Of a stretch of DNA of 46,088 bases, positions 26,934 to 36,353 are shown piece by piece. This DNA comes from Actinomycetota bacterium (lineage in GTDB: Bacteria > Actinomycetota > Humimicrobiia > Humimicrobiales > Humimicrobiaceae), in assembly GCA_013202875.1 (NCBI GenBank), contig JABMRD010000099.1, positions 1 to 46,088 of the forward strand. The letters run 5' to 3'. The notes below the pieces were generated by a model. The model was not told the DNA's origin. It made no database searches and saw nothing but the letters and a program-made list of their open reading frames with translations. Every line of letters begins with the position of its first letter. The stretch's first letter is position 1. Made by a program: the position numbers and the translations under genes.

Positions 26934-27572
26934 CTTATATTTTATTATTCTAATTTATTTCAGAGATAATTAACACCACACTTGATTTTGTTTAGGTTTT
27001 ACAGATTAGAGCCTCATTTTTCAATAACAGAATTATAACAAGATTCAATAAACCCGGATATCCAACTTGGTTATATTTTACTATTTTCCAATTGTTGTAA
27101 AAAGCTAATATTATACATTTCTTCAATTAATAATATATCTGATAATTTAATTCTTGCATTATATTTTCCCTTTTTTTAAAAATTAAATTTTCAAAATTTA
27201 TTTTTATTGGTATTATACTATTATTTAAAAATATTTGTATTGTATTAAATGATTTTTTTATGGGATAAATAATGCAGCATTAAAAAAACTTTTTATATCT
27301 TCTTATTGGAAGTAAAAGAAAAAATATTATAATAATTACATTTTTATAAATCATTATTAAAAATTATTAGATACTGCTGAATTTAAATATATTAAAAGAG
27401 TTTCTATGGGGTGTGCTTGTGGGTCTATAGTCACGATATTAATAAAGCAAAACAATATGAAAATATACTATAAATGATGCTAGTTTTTAAAACTTGAAGG
27501 TAAAATGAGGGAGCTTAACGGTCATTAAGGTCCTAGTATGTTCTCTAGGATATAATGTAACAATGAAAAGAA
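26934..27572. other. divergent intergenic region, 639 bp
   Basis: This AT-rich gap separates the minus-strand block B and the plus-strand block C and must hold the promoter of each. I could not pick convincing -35/-10 pairs in so AT-rich a sequence. Visible items are a 6-bp hairpin TCCTAG/CTAGGA at about 27529-27553 just before the next gene, and a stretch at about 27325-27415 similar to the leader at 5582-5655. A 23-codon frame at 27406-27477 has little support. No tRNA or riboswitch fold was recognised. Confidence 0.5.
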
Positions 27573-29420
27573 ATGGATAAAAGCACGCCAAAATACACTG
27601 CTGTTTTTGGGAACAATGAGGTCGAATATCTGGATCTTCTTTTTAGGGGTGCCCTGAGCCATAGGAAGATGTTTGTTTTTCGACCGCTTCTAAACAATAG
27701 GCTTGCAAGGATATTTGAGAATACGCTTATCCCAGCCTGGTACCTCAAGAAATATATTAAAAAGGGCAGTTTTATAACCGGTGACAAAAAAGGATTATGG
27801 TATAAGATAAACCAAGAAGCCATTGATATAACGAATTCTTTCTATAATGAAAATTTAGCTGGTAACTTGATAATTAAGTTCTATAATTGCAGGTTTAGAA
27901 CGGATAAGTTCGAAGCCTATCTTAAGAAAGAGATATTAACGCATATTTTTGCTGTAATGCGTCAGTTTTATGGGGCCTATTTTTCGGATATCGGTGAAAA
28001 TGTGTTTATTATGGTAAAATCGCCCCTTAATATATTTATAGCAAAGTATTTGCAAGAGAAAGGCTTGGTAGATGGCAATATTCTTATATTGAGACCTTTC
28101 TTTTCATGGATGCCTTTTTTCCTGTATTATGGATGGTTTATGAGTGAATTTCTGCACAGAGGTATTTCCCTAAGCACGGCGAGAAAAAAATATAAGGTTT
28201 CAATGGAGGCAGTATGGGGCTTTAGCCGTAGGACTTTGCGCAACGATATGATTACAGATGGGTCAAAGATAACAAAAAAAGATGTCCTATTCGTACAGCT
28301 TCACCACGATAATGGGGGGGAAAGAGACAAGTCTTATGAGGAAGCGGATAGAAGAGGATATGATACTTTGTCAGTCCCGGGACTTAAGATAAGGGTCGGA
28401 CGGTATTTCCCAGGCATTTTTTTATTATATTTTTTAGTTCCATTCATGTCTTTTGTAGCAATTTTGTTCTTGCGAAAGACATATCTTTTGCGTCATCTTC
28501 TAAAGTTTTATATGGAATGCTTCCCAATTGAACTTTTCATGCAACATTGTTGTGTAACAAAGAATATTTCTATGTCTGACCATGGTGAAATAGCCACGAC
28601 AATAGCTATGAACAGGTACGGTACAAAAAACGTTATATTCCACTGGAGCGACATGACTGCTTATCAGGATATACATCCGTTTATCGCGCATAACGAATAT
28701 ATGGTATGGGGTGAAAAGCATATTGATTTCCATTCCGGTAATTATTACGTAGACAGGCATATAAATATTGGATGTATTTACAAGGAAGAATTTAACAGGG
28801 CTTTGGCAAAAAAAGAAGAGATAGCTGCAGGCATAAAAGGGTTAAAGGTGGATTATCCGAAGGTACTATTTTGCGATACTTCATCTAGCAATGATTGTGA
28901 CGCAACTGAGAAATTCTATATACGATATCTACGTATGGCGAAGGCTTTCTGTCTAAGACATCCCGGGGTAAATGTTTTGTTCAAACCGAAGGGCGGTGCT
29001 GACACAACAGAAAAAAGCTTTGAGGAACATCTTGAGGAATATAAAAAAGAGATGATGGAAATATCAAATCAGGATAATTTCTTCTATCTTGATCCTTCCA
29101 AATGGTATTTTGAGAAATCTCTAGCGATATGCGATGCATGCGTTAGCATGGGCATGAACTCTCCTTCTACTGTAGCGCTTATTTGTGGGAAAAATGGTCT
29201 TTATTACGATGATACCGGAAACTTAGAGCATCCATTTGCAAAACACTACCAAAACATTATTGTTTTCAGTGACAAGGAACTTTTATTTAAACAAATCGAC
29301 AATATCTTAGAGGGGAAATTTAATTGTCAAGAAGTTATCCCAATCAGTGAAATAAGAGAATATGATGCTTATGATGATGACCATGCATTGGAAAGATTGC
29401 GGGATAATTTAATAGAATAG
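27573..29420 (+). CDS. putative surface-carbohydrate biosynthesis protein, GT-B/CDP-glycerol-transferase-like
   Basis: 615 residues. Two hydrophobic stretches (about 165-190 and 280-305) lie within a mostly soluble protein. The C-terminal half looks like a GT-B or CDP-glycerol-phosphotransferase-type fold: SDHGEIATTIAMNRYGTKN near 332, a strand ending in FKPKGGAD and the late SMGMNSPSTVALICGK motif. Family assignment is only approximate. Base composition is visibly richer in G+C than the pse genes after it and codons such as AGG, CGG and GGG are more frequent, a sign of separate origin. Ribosome-binding site is weak. Confidence 0.5.
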   Translation: MDKSTPKYTAVFGNNEVEYLDLLFRGALSHRKMFVFRPLLNNRLARIFENTLIPAWYLKKYIKKGSFITGDKKGLWYKINQEAIDITNSFYNENLAGNLIIKFYNCRFRTDKFEAYLKKEILTHIFAVMRQFYGAYFSDIGENVFIMVKSPLNIFIAKYLQEKGLVDGNILILRPFFSWMPFFLYYGWFMSEFLHRGISLSTARKKYKVSMEAVWGFSRRTLRNDMITDGSKITKKDVLFVQLHHDNGGERDKSYEEADRRGYDTLSVPGLKIRVGRYFPGIFLLYFLVPFMSFVAILFLRKTYLLRHLLKFYMECFPIELFMQHCCVTKNISMSDHGEIATTIAMNRYGTKNVIFHWSDMTAYQDIHPFIAHNEYMVWGEKHIDFHSGNYYVDRHINIGCIYKEEFNRALAKKEEIAAGIKGLKVDYPKVLFCDTSSSNDCDATEKFYIRYLRMAKAFCLRHPGVNVLFKPKGGADTTEKSFEEHLEEYKKEMMEISNQDNFFYLDPSKWYFEKSLAICDACVSMGMNSPSTVALICGKNGLYYDDTGNLEHPFAKHYQNIIVFSDKELLFKQIDNILEGKFNCQEVIPISEIREYDAYDDDHALERLRDNLIE

Positions 29421-29495
29421 AGTAGGAATGCTAAAAAAATAAAGATAAATTTTATAATATTATTAAAACTATTTGACTAAAATGAAAGGTAAGAG

Positions 29496-30488
29496 ATGAA
29501 CCTATCAGGGAAAACAATACTTATAACCGGAGGCACTGGTTCTTTTGGTAAAAAATTTACAGAGATTGTGCTAAAAAAATATAACCCTAAAAAACTTATT
29601 ATTTTCAGCAGGGATGAATACAAACAAAGCGAAATGGCAAAGATATTTTCCAAAGATAGATATCCGAGTATCAGATATTTTTTAGGTGACGTAAGGGATA
29701 AATACAGACTATTTCATGCTTTTGAAGAGGTTGATTACGTAATACATGCTGCAGCATTAAAACAAGTACCTGCTTTAGAATATAATCCTATGGAGGCTGT
29801 AAAAACTAATGTGCTTGGTGCAGATAATATAATTGATGCAGCAATAGATGCGGGAGTAAAAAAAGTAATTGCCCTTTCTACTGATAAAGCAGTAAATCCT
29901 GTAAATCTTTATGGTGCCACCAAGCTTGTTGCAGAAAAAATATTTATTGCGGCAAATGCCTACGCAGGAGGCAAAGTTAAGTTTTCTGTAGTAAGATATG
30001 GCAATGTGGTTGGCTCTAGAGGTAGTGTTGTACCATTATTTTTAAACCTTAAGAAAAAAGGTATAAAAGAGTACCCCATAACTGATGTTGAAATGACACG
30101 TTTCTGGATAACTCTTGAACAAGGGGTAGAATTTGTACTGAAAGCATTAGAGGAATCAGTCGGAGGGGAGATTTTTGTTCCTAAAATACCTTCGATGAAA
30201 GTTATTGATCTTGCAAAAGCATTAGAGCCTGATTGTAAAATAAAATTAATTGGTATTAGGCCTGGAGAAAAAATTAATGAGGTAATGATTTCTGAGGAAG
30301 AAGCGAGAAATACAAAAATTTTTAATGGGGCCTATACTATTTTGCCTTCATTTTTTGAGAGTAAGGATCTCTATGAAAAGTATAAAAAATGTTCTTCTGT
30401 CCCTGAGGGCTTTATTTATCGCAGCGATAAAAACGATATGTGGTTAACGCTGGATGAATTAAAAGATATGGTTAAAAATATAGAATAA
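29496..30488 (+). CDS. pseB: UDP-GlcNAc 4,6-dehydratase (inverting)
   Basis: 330 residues, extended SDR of the FlaA1/PseB type: TGGTGSFGK at 11-19, the diagnostic STDKAVNPVNLYGATK segment with Y139 and K143, and RYGNVVGSRGSVVP. Catalyses the first step of pseudaminic acid synthesis, dehydration of UDP-GlcNAc with C5 inversion. AAAGGTAAGAG precedes ATG 29496. Followed by pseC and the rest of the pathway on the same strand. Confidence 0.92.
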   Translation: MNLSGKTILITGGTGSFGKKFTEIVLKKYNPKKLIIFSRDEYKQSEMAKIFSKDRYPSIRYFLGDVRDKYRLFHAFEEVDYVIHAAALKQVPALEYNPMEAVKTNVLGADNIIDAAIDAGVKKVIALSTDKAVNPVNLYGATKLVAEKIFIAANAYAGGKVKFSVVRYGNVVGSRGSVVPLFLNLKKKGIKEYPITDVEMTRFWITLEQGVEFVLKALEESVGGEIFVPKIPSMKVIDLAKALEPDCKIKLIGIRPGEKINEVMISEEEARNTKIFNGAYTILPSFFESKDLYEKYKKCSSVPEGFIYRSDKNDMWLTLDELKDMVKNIE

Positions 30489-30588
30489 TGGAAGGGCAAT
30501 AGAGATTAAGGTATAGTATTTAAATAAAAGAGTTTATTAGAAATAGCATGAATTAATAAATATATTAAAATTGTAATTTTATTAACTT

Positions 30589-31743
30589 ATGAAAATTATC
30601 CCTTATGGCCGACAGTGGGTTGACGCAAGCGATATCAGAGAAGTTATTAAGGTATTAAAATCTGATTGGCTTACCCAGGGTCCGAAAATAAAAGAATTTG
30701 AAGATGCTCTCTGTAAATACACAGGAGCTAAATATGCTGTAGCAGTATCTAGTGGAACAGCTGCTTTACACATTGCATGTCTTGCTGCAGGCATAAAGAG
30801 TGGAGATGAGGTCATAACATCTCCCATAACTTTTGTAGCTTCAGCAAACTCTATATTATATTGTGGTGGAACCCCTGTTTTTGCAGATATACAAAAGGAT
30901 ACAGTAAATATTGACCCTGAGGAAATAAGGAAAAAAATTAGCCCAAATACCAAAGCTATAATACCAGTTCATTTTGCTGGTCATCCTTGTGATTTAGAAG
31001 AAATATCACTAATTGCACAAAAACATAATTTATTAGTCATAGAAGATGCTGCCCATGCCTTAGGTGCGGAGTATAAAAATACAAAAATTGGCTCCTGTAA
31101 ATATTCAGATATGGCTATTTTTAGTTTCCACCCGGTTAAATCTATAACTACAGGCGAAGGTGGTACTATATTAACTAACAATGAAGAAATTTTTAAAAAA
31201 CTTTTGATTTTTAGAAATCATGGTATTGCAAAAGAAAAAGCAGAACTTATGAATAAGAATGAAGGCCCTTGGTTTTATGAAATGCAGGAGCTTGGATTTA
31301 ACTACCGTATCACTGATATCCAAGCTACCTTGGGGATTTCACAGTTGAAAAAAATAAATTCATTTATAAGTGATCGAAGAGAAATTGCAAAATTTTATAA
31401 TAAATCATTTAAGGGTAATAATTATTTTGATATACCTGTGGAAAGAGAATATGTCTTTTCAGCATACCATCTTTATCCAATAAGAGTTAAGGACAAGTTC
31501 AAAGTACAAAAAAAAGAGATATTTAATAAAATGAGAGATAGCGGGCTTGGAATACAAGTACATTATATACCAGTTTATTTACAACCATTTTATAAAAAAC
31601 TTGGGTATAAGATAAAAATATGCCCAAAAGCAGAAGATTTTTATGAAAAAGAAATCAGTATTCCAATGTACCCCTCTTTAAAAGACACCCAGATTAAATT
31701 TGTTGTAAAGGAAATATTAAAGATATTTAAAAATTATGAATAA
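30589..31743 (+). CDS. pseC: UDP-4-keto-6-deoxy-AltNAc aminotransferase
   Basis: 384 residues, DegT/DnrJ/EryC1 aminotransferase. Substrate and cofactor landmarks: SSGTAALHIA near 55, VIEDAAHALGA with the PLP-binding aspartate, and the Schiff-base lysine K184 in FHPVKSITTGEGG. It makes the 4-amino intermediate of the pseudaminic acid route from the PseB product. The 100-base gap after pseB is AT-rich and without a visible terminator. It overlaps the aldo/keto reductase gene by 8 bases. Confidence 0.92.
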   Translation: MKIIPYGRQWVDASDIREVIKVLKSDWLTQGPKIKEFEDALCKYTGAKYAVAVSSGTAALHIACLAAGIKSGDEVITSPITFVASANSILYCGGTPVFADIQKDTVNIDPEEIRKKISPNTKAIIPVHFAGHPCDLEEISLIAQKHNLLVIEDAAHALGAEYKNTKIGSCKYSDMAIFSFHPVKSITTGEGGTILTNNEEIFKKLLIFRNHGIAKEKAELMNKNEGPWFYEMQELGFNYRITDIQATLGISQLKKINSFISDRREIAKFYNKSFKGNNYFDIPVEREYVFSAYHLYPIRVKDKFKVQKKEIFNKMRDSGLGIQVHYIPVYLQPFYKKLGYKIKICPKAEDFYEKEISIPMYPSLKDTQIKFVVKEILKIFKNYE

Positions 31744-32596
31744 AATTGCTTTAGGCACAGCACAATTTGGCATTGATTATGGAATAAATAACAAAAGGGG
31801 TAAAATACCTAAAAAAGAGGTCTATGATATATTAAACAAAGCCAAAGAGTTTGAAATTGATACTATTGATACTGCTTATGATTATGGGGAAAGTGAGAAA
31901 GTTATTGGAAGTTTTTTAAAGATCACAAACTATAAATTCAAAATAATTTCTAAATTACCAGGTTGTAAAAATAATGAAGTAAAAAAAATATTCGAATCTT
32001 CTTTAAACAATCTTGGTTTATCCATGATTTATGGATATTTAATTCATAGTTTTGAAAGCTATAAAAAGGATAAGAGAATTTGGAAAGAAATTGAAAAATT
32101 AAAAAAAGATGGAAAAATAGAAAAAATTGGGTTTTCTTTGTACTATCCACAAGAACTAAAATACTTATTTGAAAAAAAAGTTGATATTGATATGATCCAA
32201 ATCCCTTATTCGATATTTGACCAGAGATTCAATACATTTTTAATAGAGTTAAAACAAAGGAATATTGAAGTATATACGCGTTCGGTTTTTTTACAGGGCT
32301 TGGTATTTAAAAAATTGGATGAATTGGACCAAAGATTTTTAAAAATAAAGTCGAAAATAAGTTTTTTATTTAATCTATCAAAAGAATTAAATTTACCAAT
32401 TTCAATAATATGTTTAGGGTTTGTGTTGCTAAACAATGATGTAGATAAAGTAATTATAGGAGTCGATAGGAAAAAAAATTTAATCGAAAACATACTGCAA
32501 CTAAACTATATTAGCAGCATAATTCCTTTTTATGGAAAATTAAAAGAACTTAAAGAAGATGATGAAAATATATTACTACCAATGAACTGGAAATGA
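31736..32596 (+). CDS. aldo/keto reductase
   Basis: 286 residues, AKR family with the complete catalytic tetrad: D45 and Y50 (DTAYDYGES), K73 (ISKLPG) and H104 (LIHSFES). Such reductases occur inside many pse and leg loci, but their step is usually unassigned; a reduction or epimerisation at a carbonyl of the sugar is reasonable. Overlaps pseC at its start and pseF at its end by 4 bases, so it is a full member of the operon. Confidence 0.8.
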   Translation: MNKIALGTAQFGIDYGINNKRGKIPKKEVYDILNKAKEFEIDTIDTAYDYGESEKVIGSFLKITNYKFKIISKLPGCKNNEVKKIFESSLNNLGLSMIYGYLIHSFESYKKDKRIWKEIEKLKKDGKIEKIGFSLYYPQELKYLFEKKVDIDMIQIPYSIFDQRFNTFLIELKQRNIEVYTRSVFLQGLVFKKLDELDQRFLKIKSKISFLFNLSKELNLPISIICLGFVLLNNDVDKVIIGVDRKKNLIENILQLNYISSIIPFYGKLKELKEDDENILLPMNWK

Positions 32597-33348
32597 AAAT
32601 ATTAGGAATAATACAAGCGAGGATGTCTTCTACAAGATTACCAGGTAAAGTCCTTTTAGACTTGGAGGGAAAATGTGTGCTTGAACATGTTATTAATAGG
32701 GTTAATTCAGCTAAAATGATTGATGATGTCATTGTAGCGACCACTATAAAAAAAGAGGATCTGCAAATTTTAAAAATTTGTAATAGTATTGGAATTAAAG
32801 TTTTTTGTGGATCCGAAGAAAATGTTTTAGACCGCTATTATCAGGCAGCAAAATTATTTAATCCAGAGCATATTGTGAGAATAACTAGCGATTGTCCCAT
32901 GATTGACCCAAAAGTTATTGATAAAGTAATAAACTTACACCTAAAAGAGAAAGCGGACTATACTACCAATGTTATTACTGAAACATTCCCCGATGGTGAA
33001 GATGTTGAGATTTTTACATTTGAAACATTAAATAAAGCCTGGCGAAATGCAAAACTTTTATCAGAGCGAGAACATGTTACCCCATATATTAAAAAACATC
33101 CAAAAATCTTTAAAATAAGGAATTTGGAAAATGATAAAAATTTATCAAATAAAAGATGGACACTTGATAATCCTGAAGATTATGAGTTTATAAAGGTAAT
33201 TTATAAAAATCTTTATGTTAAAAACCATTTATTTGGAGTTGAAGAAATATTGGATTTTCTTAATAGAAATCCTGATGTAGAAAGAATTAATGAGCATATA
33301 AAAAGAAATGAGGGATATTTAAAATCACTAAAGAATGATAAGGTGTAA
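32593..33348 (+). CDS. pseF: pseudaminic acid cytidylyltransferase
   Basis: 251 residues of the SpsF/PseF type: IIQARMSSTRLPGKVL (6-21) is the nucleotide-binding signature, with RITSDCPMIDP in mid-protein for metal binding. It couples CTP to the finished nonulosonic acid. The protein follows the SpsF subgroup rather than NeuA, in contrast to the enzyme at 24715. Located between the aldo/keto reductase and the class III aminotransferase. Confidence 0.88.
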   Translation: MKILGIIQARMSSTRLPGKVLLDLEGKCVLEHVINRVNSAKMIDDVIVATTIKKEDLQILKICNSIGIKVFCGSEENVLDRYYQAAKLFNPEHIVRITSDCPMIDPKVIDKVINLHLKEKADYTTNVITETFPDGEDVEIFTFETLNKAWRNAKLLSEREHVTPYIKKHPKIFKIRNLENDKNLSNKRWTLDNPEDYEFIKVIYKNLYVKNHLFGVEEILDFLNRNPDVERINEHIKRNEGYLKSLKNDKV

Positions 33349-33355
33349 AAAATAT

Positions 33356-34672
33356 ATGGAGATGAATAAAGGGCAACGACTTTATAAACTGGCAAAAAAA
33401 TTAATTCCTGGTGGGACACAACTCTTATCAAAAAGGCCAGAGATGTTTCTACCAGAACTATGGCCAGCATATTATAAAAAAGCAAAAGGATGTGAAATCT
33501 GGGATTTAAATGATAAAAAATATACTGATATGAGTTATATGGGTATTGGTTCATGTATTTTGGGATATACTGATGAAGATGTAGATCAAGCTGTTATAAA
33601 AGTGATAAAAGAAGGAACTATGTCGACCCTGAATGCACCGGAAGAAGTTGAATTAGCGAAATTACTTATAAAATTACATCCATGGGCACAGATGGTAAGA
33701 TATGCAAGGACTGGTGGCGAGGCAATGGCGATTGCAGTAAGGATAGCAAGAGCTAAATCAAAAAAAGATTTAATACTGTTTTGTGGATATCACGGCTGGC
33801 ATGATTGGTATTTATCAGCGAATCTTGCTGATGATAAGGCACTTAATGGACATTTGTTACACGGGCTCAGTCCATTAGGTGTTCCAAGATCTTTAAAAGG
33901 CAGCTCCTTTCCTTTTCAGTATAATGATATTGAGAGTTTTTTAAAACTTATTCATAAATATAAAAATGAAATAGGAGTTATAGTTCTTGAATCAATAAGA
34001 AATGTTTATCCAATAAAAGAATTTTTTGAGACAATCAGCAATGAAGCAAAAAAAATAAATGCGGTAGTAATTGTTGATGAAGTTAGTGCTGGTTTTCGTC
34101 TAAATTTAGGTGGTGCACATTTGCTGTTTGGCTTGGAACCTGACATTGCAGTATTTGCTAAAGGTATGAGCAATGGTTACCCAATGGCGGCTATAATTGG
34201 GAAAAAAGAAGTTATGAAAGTTGCTCAGGATACCTTTATAAGTAGTACTTACTGGACTGAAAGAATAGGTCCTGCAGCAGCATTGACTACAATAAAAAAA
34301 TTAATAGAAAAAAACGTTCCAAAACATATAGGGGACATTGGTAGAAAGGTACAAGAAGGATGGAGGCTACTAGCAAATAAAAATAATATTAATATTGAGA
34401 TTTCTGGCATACCTCCCTTAGGACATTTTTCTTTTAAATACGATAATCCTCTGATTATAAAAACTTTGTTTACTCAACTAATGCTAGAAAAAAAATTTCT
34501 TGCTTCAACAGCTTTCTATGCATCGTATGCACATAAAGACCAACATGTGAAAAAATATTTAGAAGCAACAGATGAAACATTTAATTTTATTTCAAGAGCA
34601 ATTAAAGAAAAATGCCCCGAAAAATATTTAAAGGGTTCTATATGTCATTCAGGATTTCAAAGACTTACATAA
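33356..34672 (+). CDS. class III aminotransferase (glutamate-1-semialdehyde aminotransferase-like)
   Basis: 438 residues from ATG 33356, chosen because AAGGTG is about 10 bases upstream; ATG 33335 and 33362 are alternatives. PLP lysine K269 in FAKGMSNGYP, aspartate in IVDEVSAGFR, and RTGGEAMAIAVRIAR for phosphate binding. The HemL-like pattern suggests an aminomutase or an amino transfer to a terminal aldehyde. Class III aminotransferases are seen in some pse/SpsE-type loci, without a proven step. It is different from the class III enzyme at 23324. Confidence 0.8.
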   Translation: MEMNKGQRLYKLAKKLIPGGTQLLSKRPEMFLPELWPAYYKKAKGCEIWDLNDKKYTDMSYMGIGSCILGYTDEDVDQAVIKVIKEGTMSTLNAPEEVELAKLLIKLHPWAQMVRYARTGGEAMAIAVRIARAKSKKDLILFCGYHGWHDWYLSANLADDKALNGHLLHGLSPLGVPRSLKGSSFPFQYNDIESFLKLIHKYKNEIGVIVLESIRNVYPIKEFFETISNEAKKINAVVIVDEVSAGFRLNLGGAHLLFGLEPDIAVFAKGMSNGYPMAAIIGKKEVMKVAQDTFISSTYWTERIGPAAALTTIKKLIEKNVPKHIGDIGRKVQEGWRLLANKNNINIEISGIPPLGHFSFKYDNPLIIKTLFTQLMLEKKFLASTAFYASYAHKDQHVKKYLEATDETFNFISRAIKEKCPEKYLKGSICHSGFQRLT

Positions 34673-34712
34673 AATATGTTATTGATTGTATATTAGTAGG
34701 GATTATTAATAA

Positions 34713-35696
34713 ATGAATATTTTGATATTAACAGAAGGCGGGGAAAAAATAGGTTTTGGGCATATAACAAGATGTGTTGCTCTTTATGAAGCTTTTGAGG
34801 AAAAAGGCATTAACCCTGAATTATTAGTAAATAGAGACAGTGATATATTAAATTTATTAAGACATAAGAATTTTCAAAGATTTGACTGGATCAAAGATGA
34901 TAAGAGATTGTTTGAAATAATTAAAAATTCAAATTTTGTTGTCATTGATTCATATTTAGCAGAAAAATCCCTATATGATAAAATTTCTGAAATGACTGAT
35001 GGTAAAATGCTTATGATAGATGATTATAATCGAATAGATTATCCGAAAGGTATTGTAGTAAATCCCTCTATTTATGGGGATAAATTAGACTATTTAAGAA
35101 AAAGTGACGCCATTTATTTATTAGGGAAAGATTATATTATTTTGCGGAAGGAATTTTGGAATATACTTAAAAAGAAGATAAATAAGGAAATAAAAGATGT
35201 GTTAGTTACTTTTGGTGGAATGACGAATCATAATATCTTTAATGAAATAGATGAGTTTATTAAAAAGAAATCTTATTTTAATTTTAATGTAATTAATACA
35301 AAGAACAATAAATTATCTGCAATAGAAATGTTAGATTTCATGTTAAAAGCAGACGTTTGTATTTCAGGTGGGGGTCAGACCACTTATGAATTAGCTAGAG
35401 TTGGTGTTCCGACAATTGGGATTTGCCTAGCAGAAAACCAATTGGGAAATCTTATTGGTTTAGAAAAAGTTGGATTTTTAAAATTTGCTGGCTGGTTTAG
35501 TGATAATGATTTATTTCAAAAAATAAAAGAAAACTTTAATAAATTAGACTATAACACCAGGTTAAAAATGTCTAAAGCATCAAAGAAATATATTGATGGC
35601 CAAGGTGTAAAAAGGATACTAAAAAAGATTTTAGAAAAAATAGGAAACTATAAAAATGGAGTTATTAAAGATGAAAATACTTTTCTTAGGAGATGA
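34713..35696 (+). CDS. pseG: UDP-sugar hydrolase PseG
   Basis: 327 residues, GT-B-like fold. N-terminal GFGHITR at 14-20 carries the catalytic-region histidine of PseG, and SGGGQTTYELARVGVPTIGIC further on is the UDP-binding loop, here split as SGGGQTTYE and GVPTIGIC. Removes UDP from the 2,4-diamino hexose to release the free sugar for PseI. Lies in the expected place between pseF and pseI and overlaps the formyltransferase gene. Confidence 0.88.
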   Translation: MNILILTEGGEKIGFGHITRCVALYEAFEEKGINPELLVNRDSDILNLLRHKNFQRFDWIKDDKRLFEIIKNSNFVVIDSYLAEKSLYDKISEMTDGKMLMIDDYNRIDYPKGIVVNPSIYGDKLDYLRKSDAIYLLGKDYIILRKEFWNILKKKINKEIKDVLVTFGGMTNHNIFNEIDEFIKKKSYFNFNVINTKNNKLSAIEMLDFMLKADVCISGGGQTTYELARVGVPTIGICLAENQLGNLIGLEKVGFLKFAGWFSDNDLFQKIKENFNKLDYNTRLKMSKASKKYIDGQGVKRILKKILEKIGNYKNGVIKDENTFLRR

Positions 35697-36252
35697 TTTA
35701 TCTAAATCCTTATCTAATTGGTTAACATCAATTGGTGAGAAAGTAGTGCATATAGAGAGAAAAGGTGATATTAATCTTGTTAAAAAAATAAATCCAGATT
35801 TTATAATTAGTTATAATTATAGGCATATAATTTCAAGTGATATTATAAAATTTATGAACAATAAAATTATAAATCTTCATATATCTTATTTACCATATAA
35901 TAAAGGGGCACATCCTAATATTTGGAGTTTTCTTGAAGATACACCTAAAGGAGTAACAATTCATTATATAGATGAGGGAGTGGATACAGGAGATATAATA
36001 TTACAAAAAAAAGTATTTTTTGATGAAGATAAGGAGACATTAAAAAGTAGTTATGAAATTCTGCACAGCGAAATAAAAACATTGTTTAAAGAGAACTGGG
36101 AAAAAATAAAAAAAGATAAAATAATTTCAAAAAAACAGAGAGAAGAAGGAACCATACACTACAAAATGGATTTATTAATTTTAGAACCATTTATCAAGGA
36201 AAAAGGTTGGGATACTCCGATCAAAGAGCTTAAAGAAAAATATAACAGTTAG
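35671..36252 (+). CDS. formyltransferase-family protein (sugar N-formyltransferase-like)
   Basis: 193 residues from ATG 35671 (GGAG 9 bases upstream); ATG 35656 is an alternative start. Carries the formyltransferase triad: N68 and H70 in IINLHISYLPYNKG and D105 in EGVDTGDI. It corresponds to the 10-formyl-tetrahydrofolate binding N-terminal domain alone, without the C-terminal domain of methionyl-tRNA formyltransferase, like sugar N-formyltransferases. Between pseG and pseI, where pse loci often have the acetyltransferase pseH, so N-formylation of the 4-amino sugar is likely. That is inference from position. Confidence 0.75.
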   Translation: MKILFLGDDLSKSLSNWLTSIGEKVVHIERKGDINLVKKINPDFIISYNYRHIISSDIIKFMNNKIINLHISYLPYNKGAHPNIWSFLEDTPKGVTIHYIDEGVDTGDIILQKKVFFDEDKETLKSSYEILHSEIKTLFKENWEKIKKDKIISKKQREEGTIHYKMDLLILEPFIKEKGWDTPIKELKEKYNS

Positions 36253-36353
36253 AATTATAATACTAAAGAATTTAGATTAAAAAAAGAAGGTTAATTGAAA
36301 TATTTTATCTCTTAAAAAGGAAAATATAATTTTTATGGGGATAATAAATAAAA

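Noticed and set aside
27406-27477. 23-residue frame beginning MGCACGS in the divergent intergenic region
   Set aside because: No ribosome-binding site of note, no known family, and a frame this short is expected by chance.
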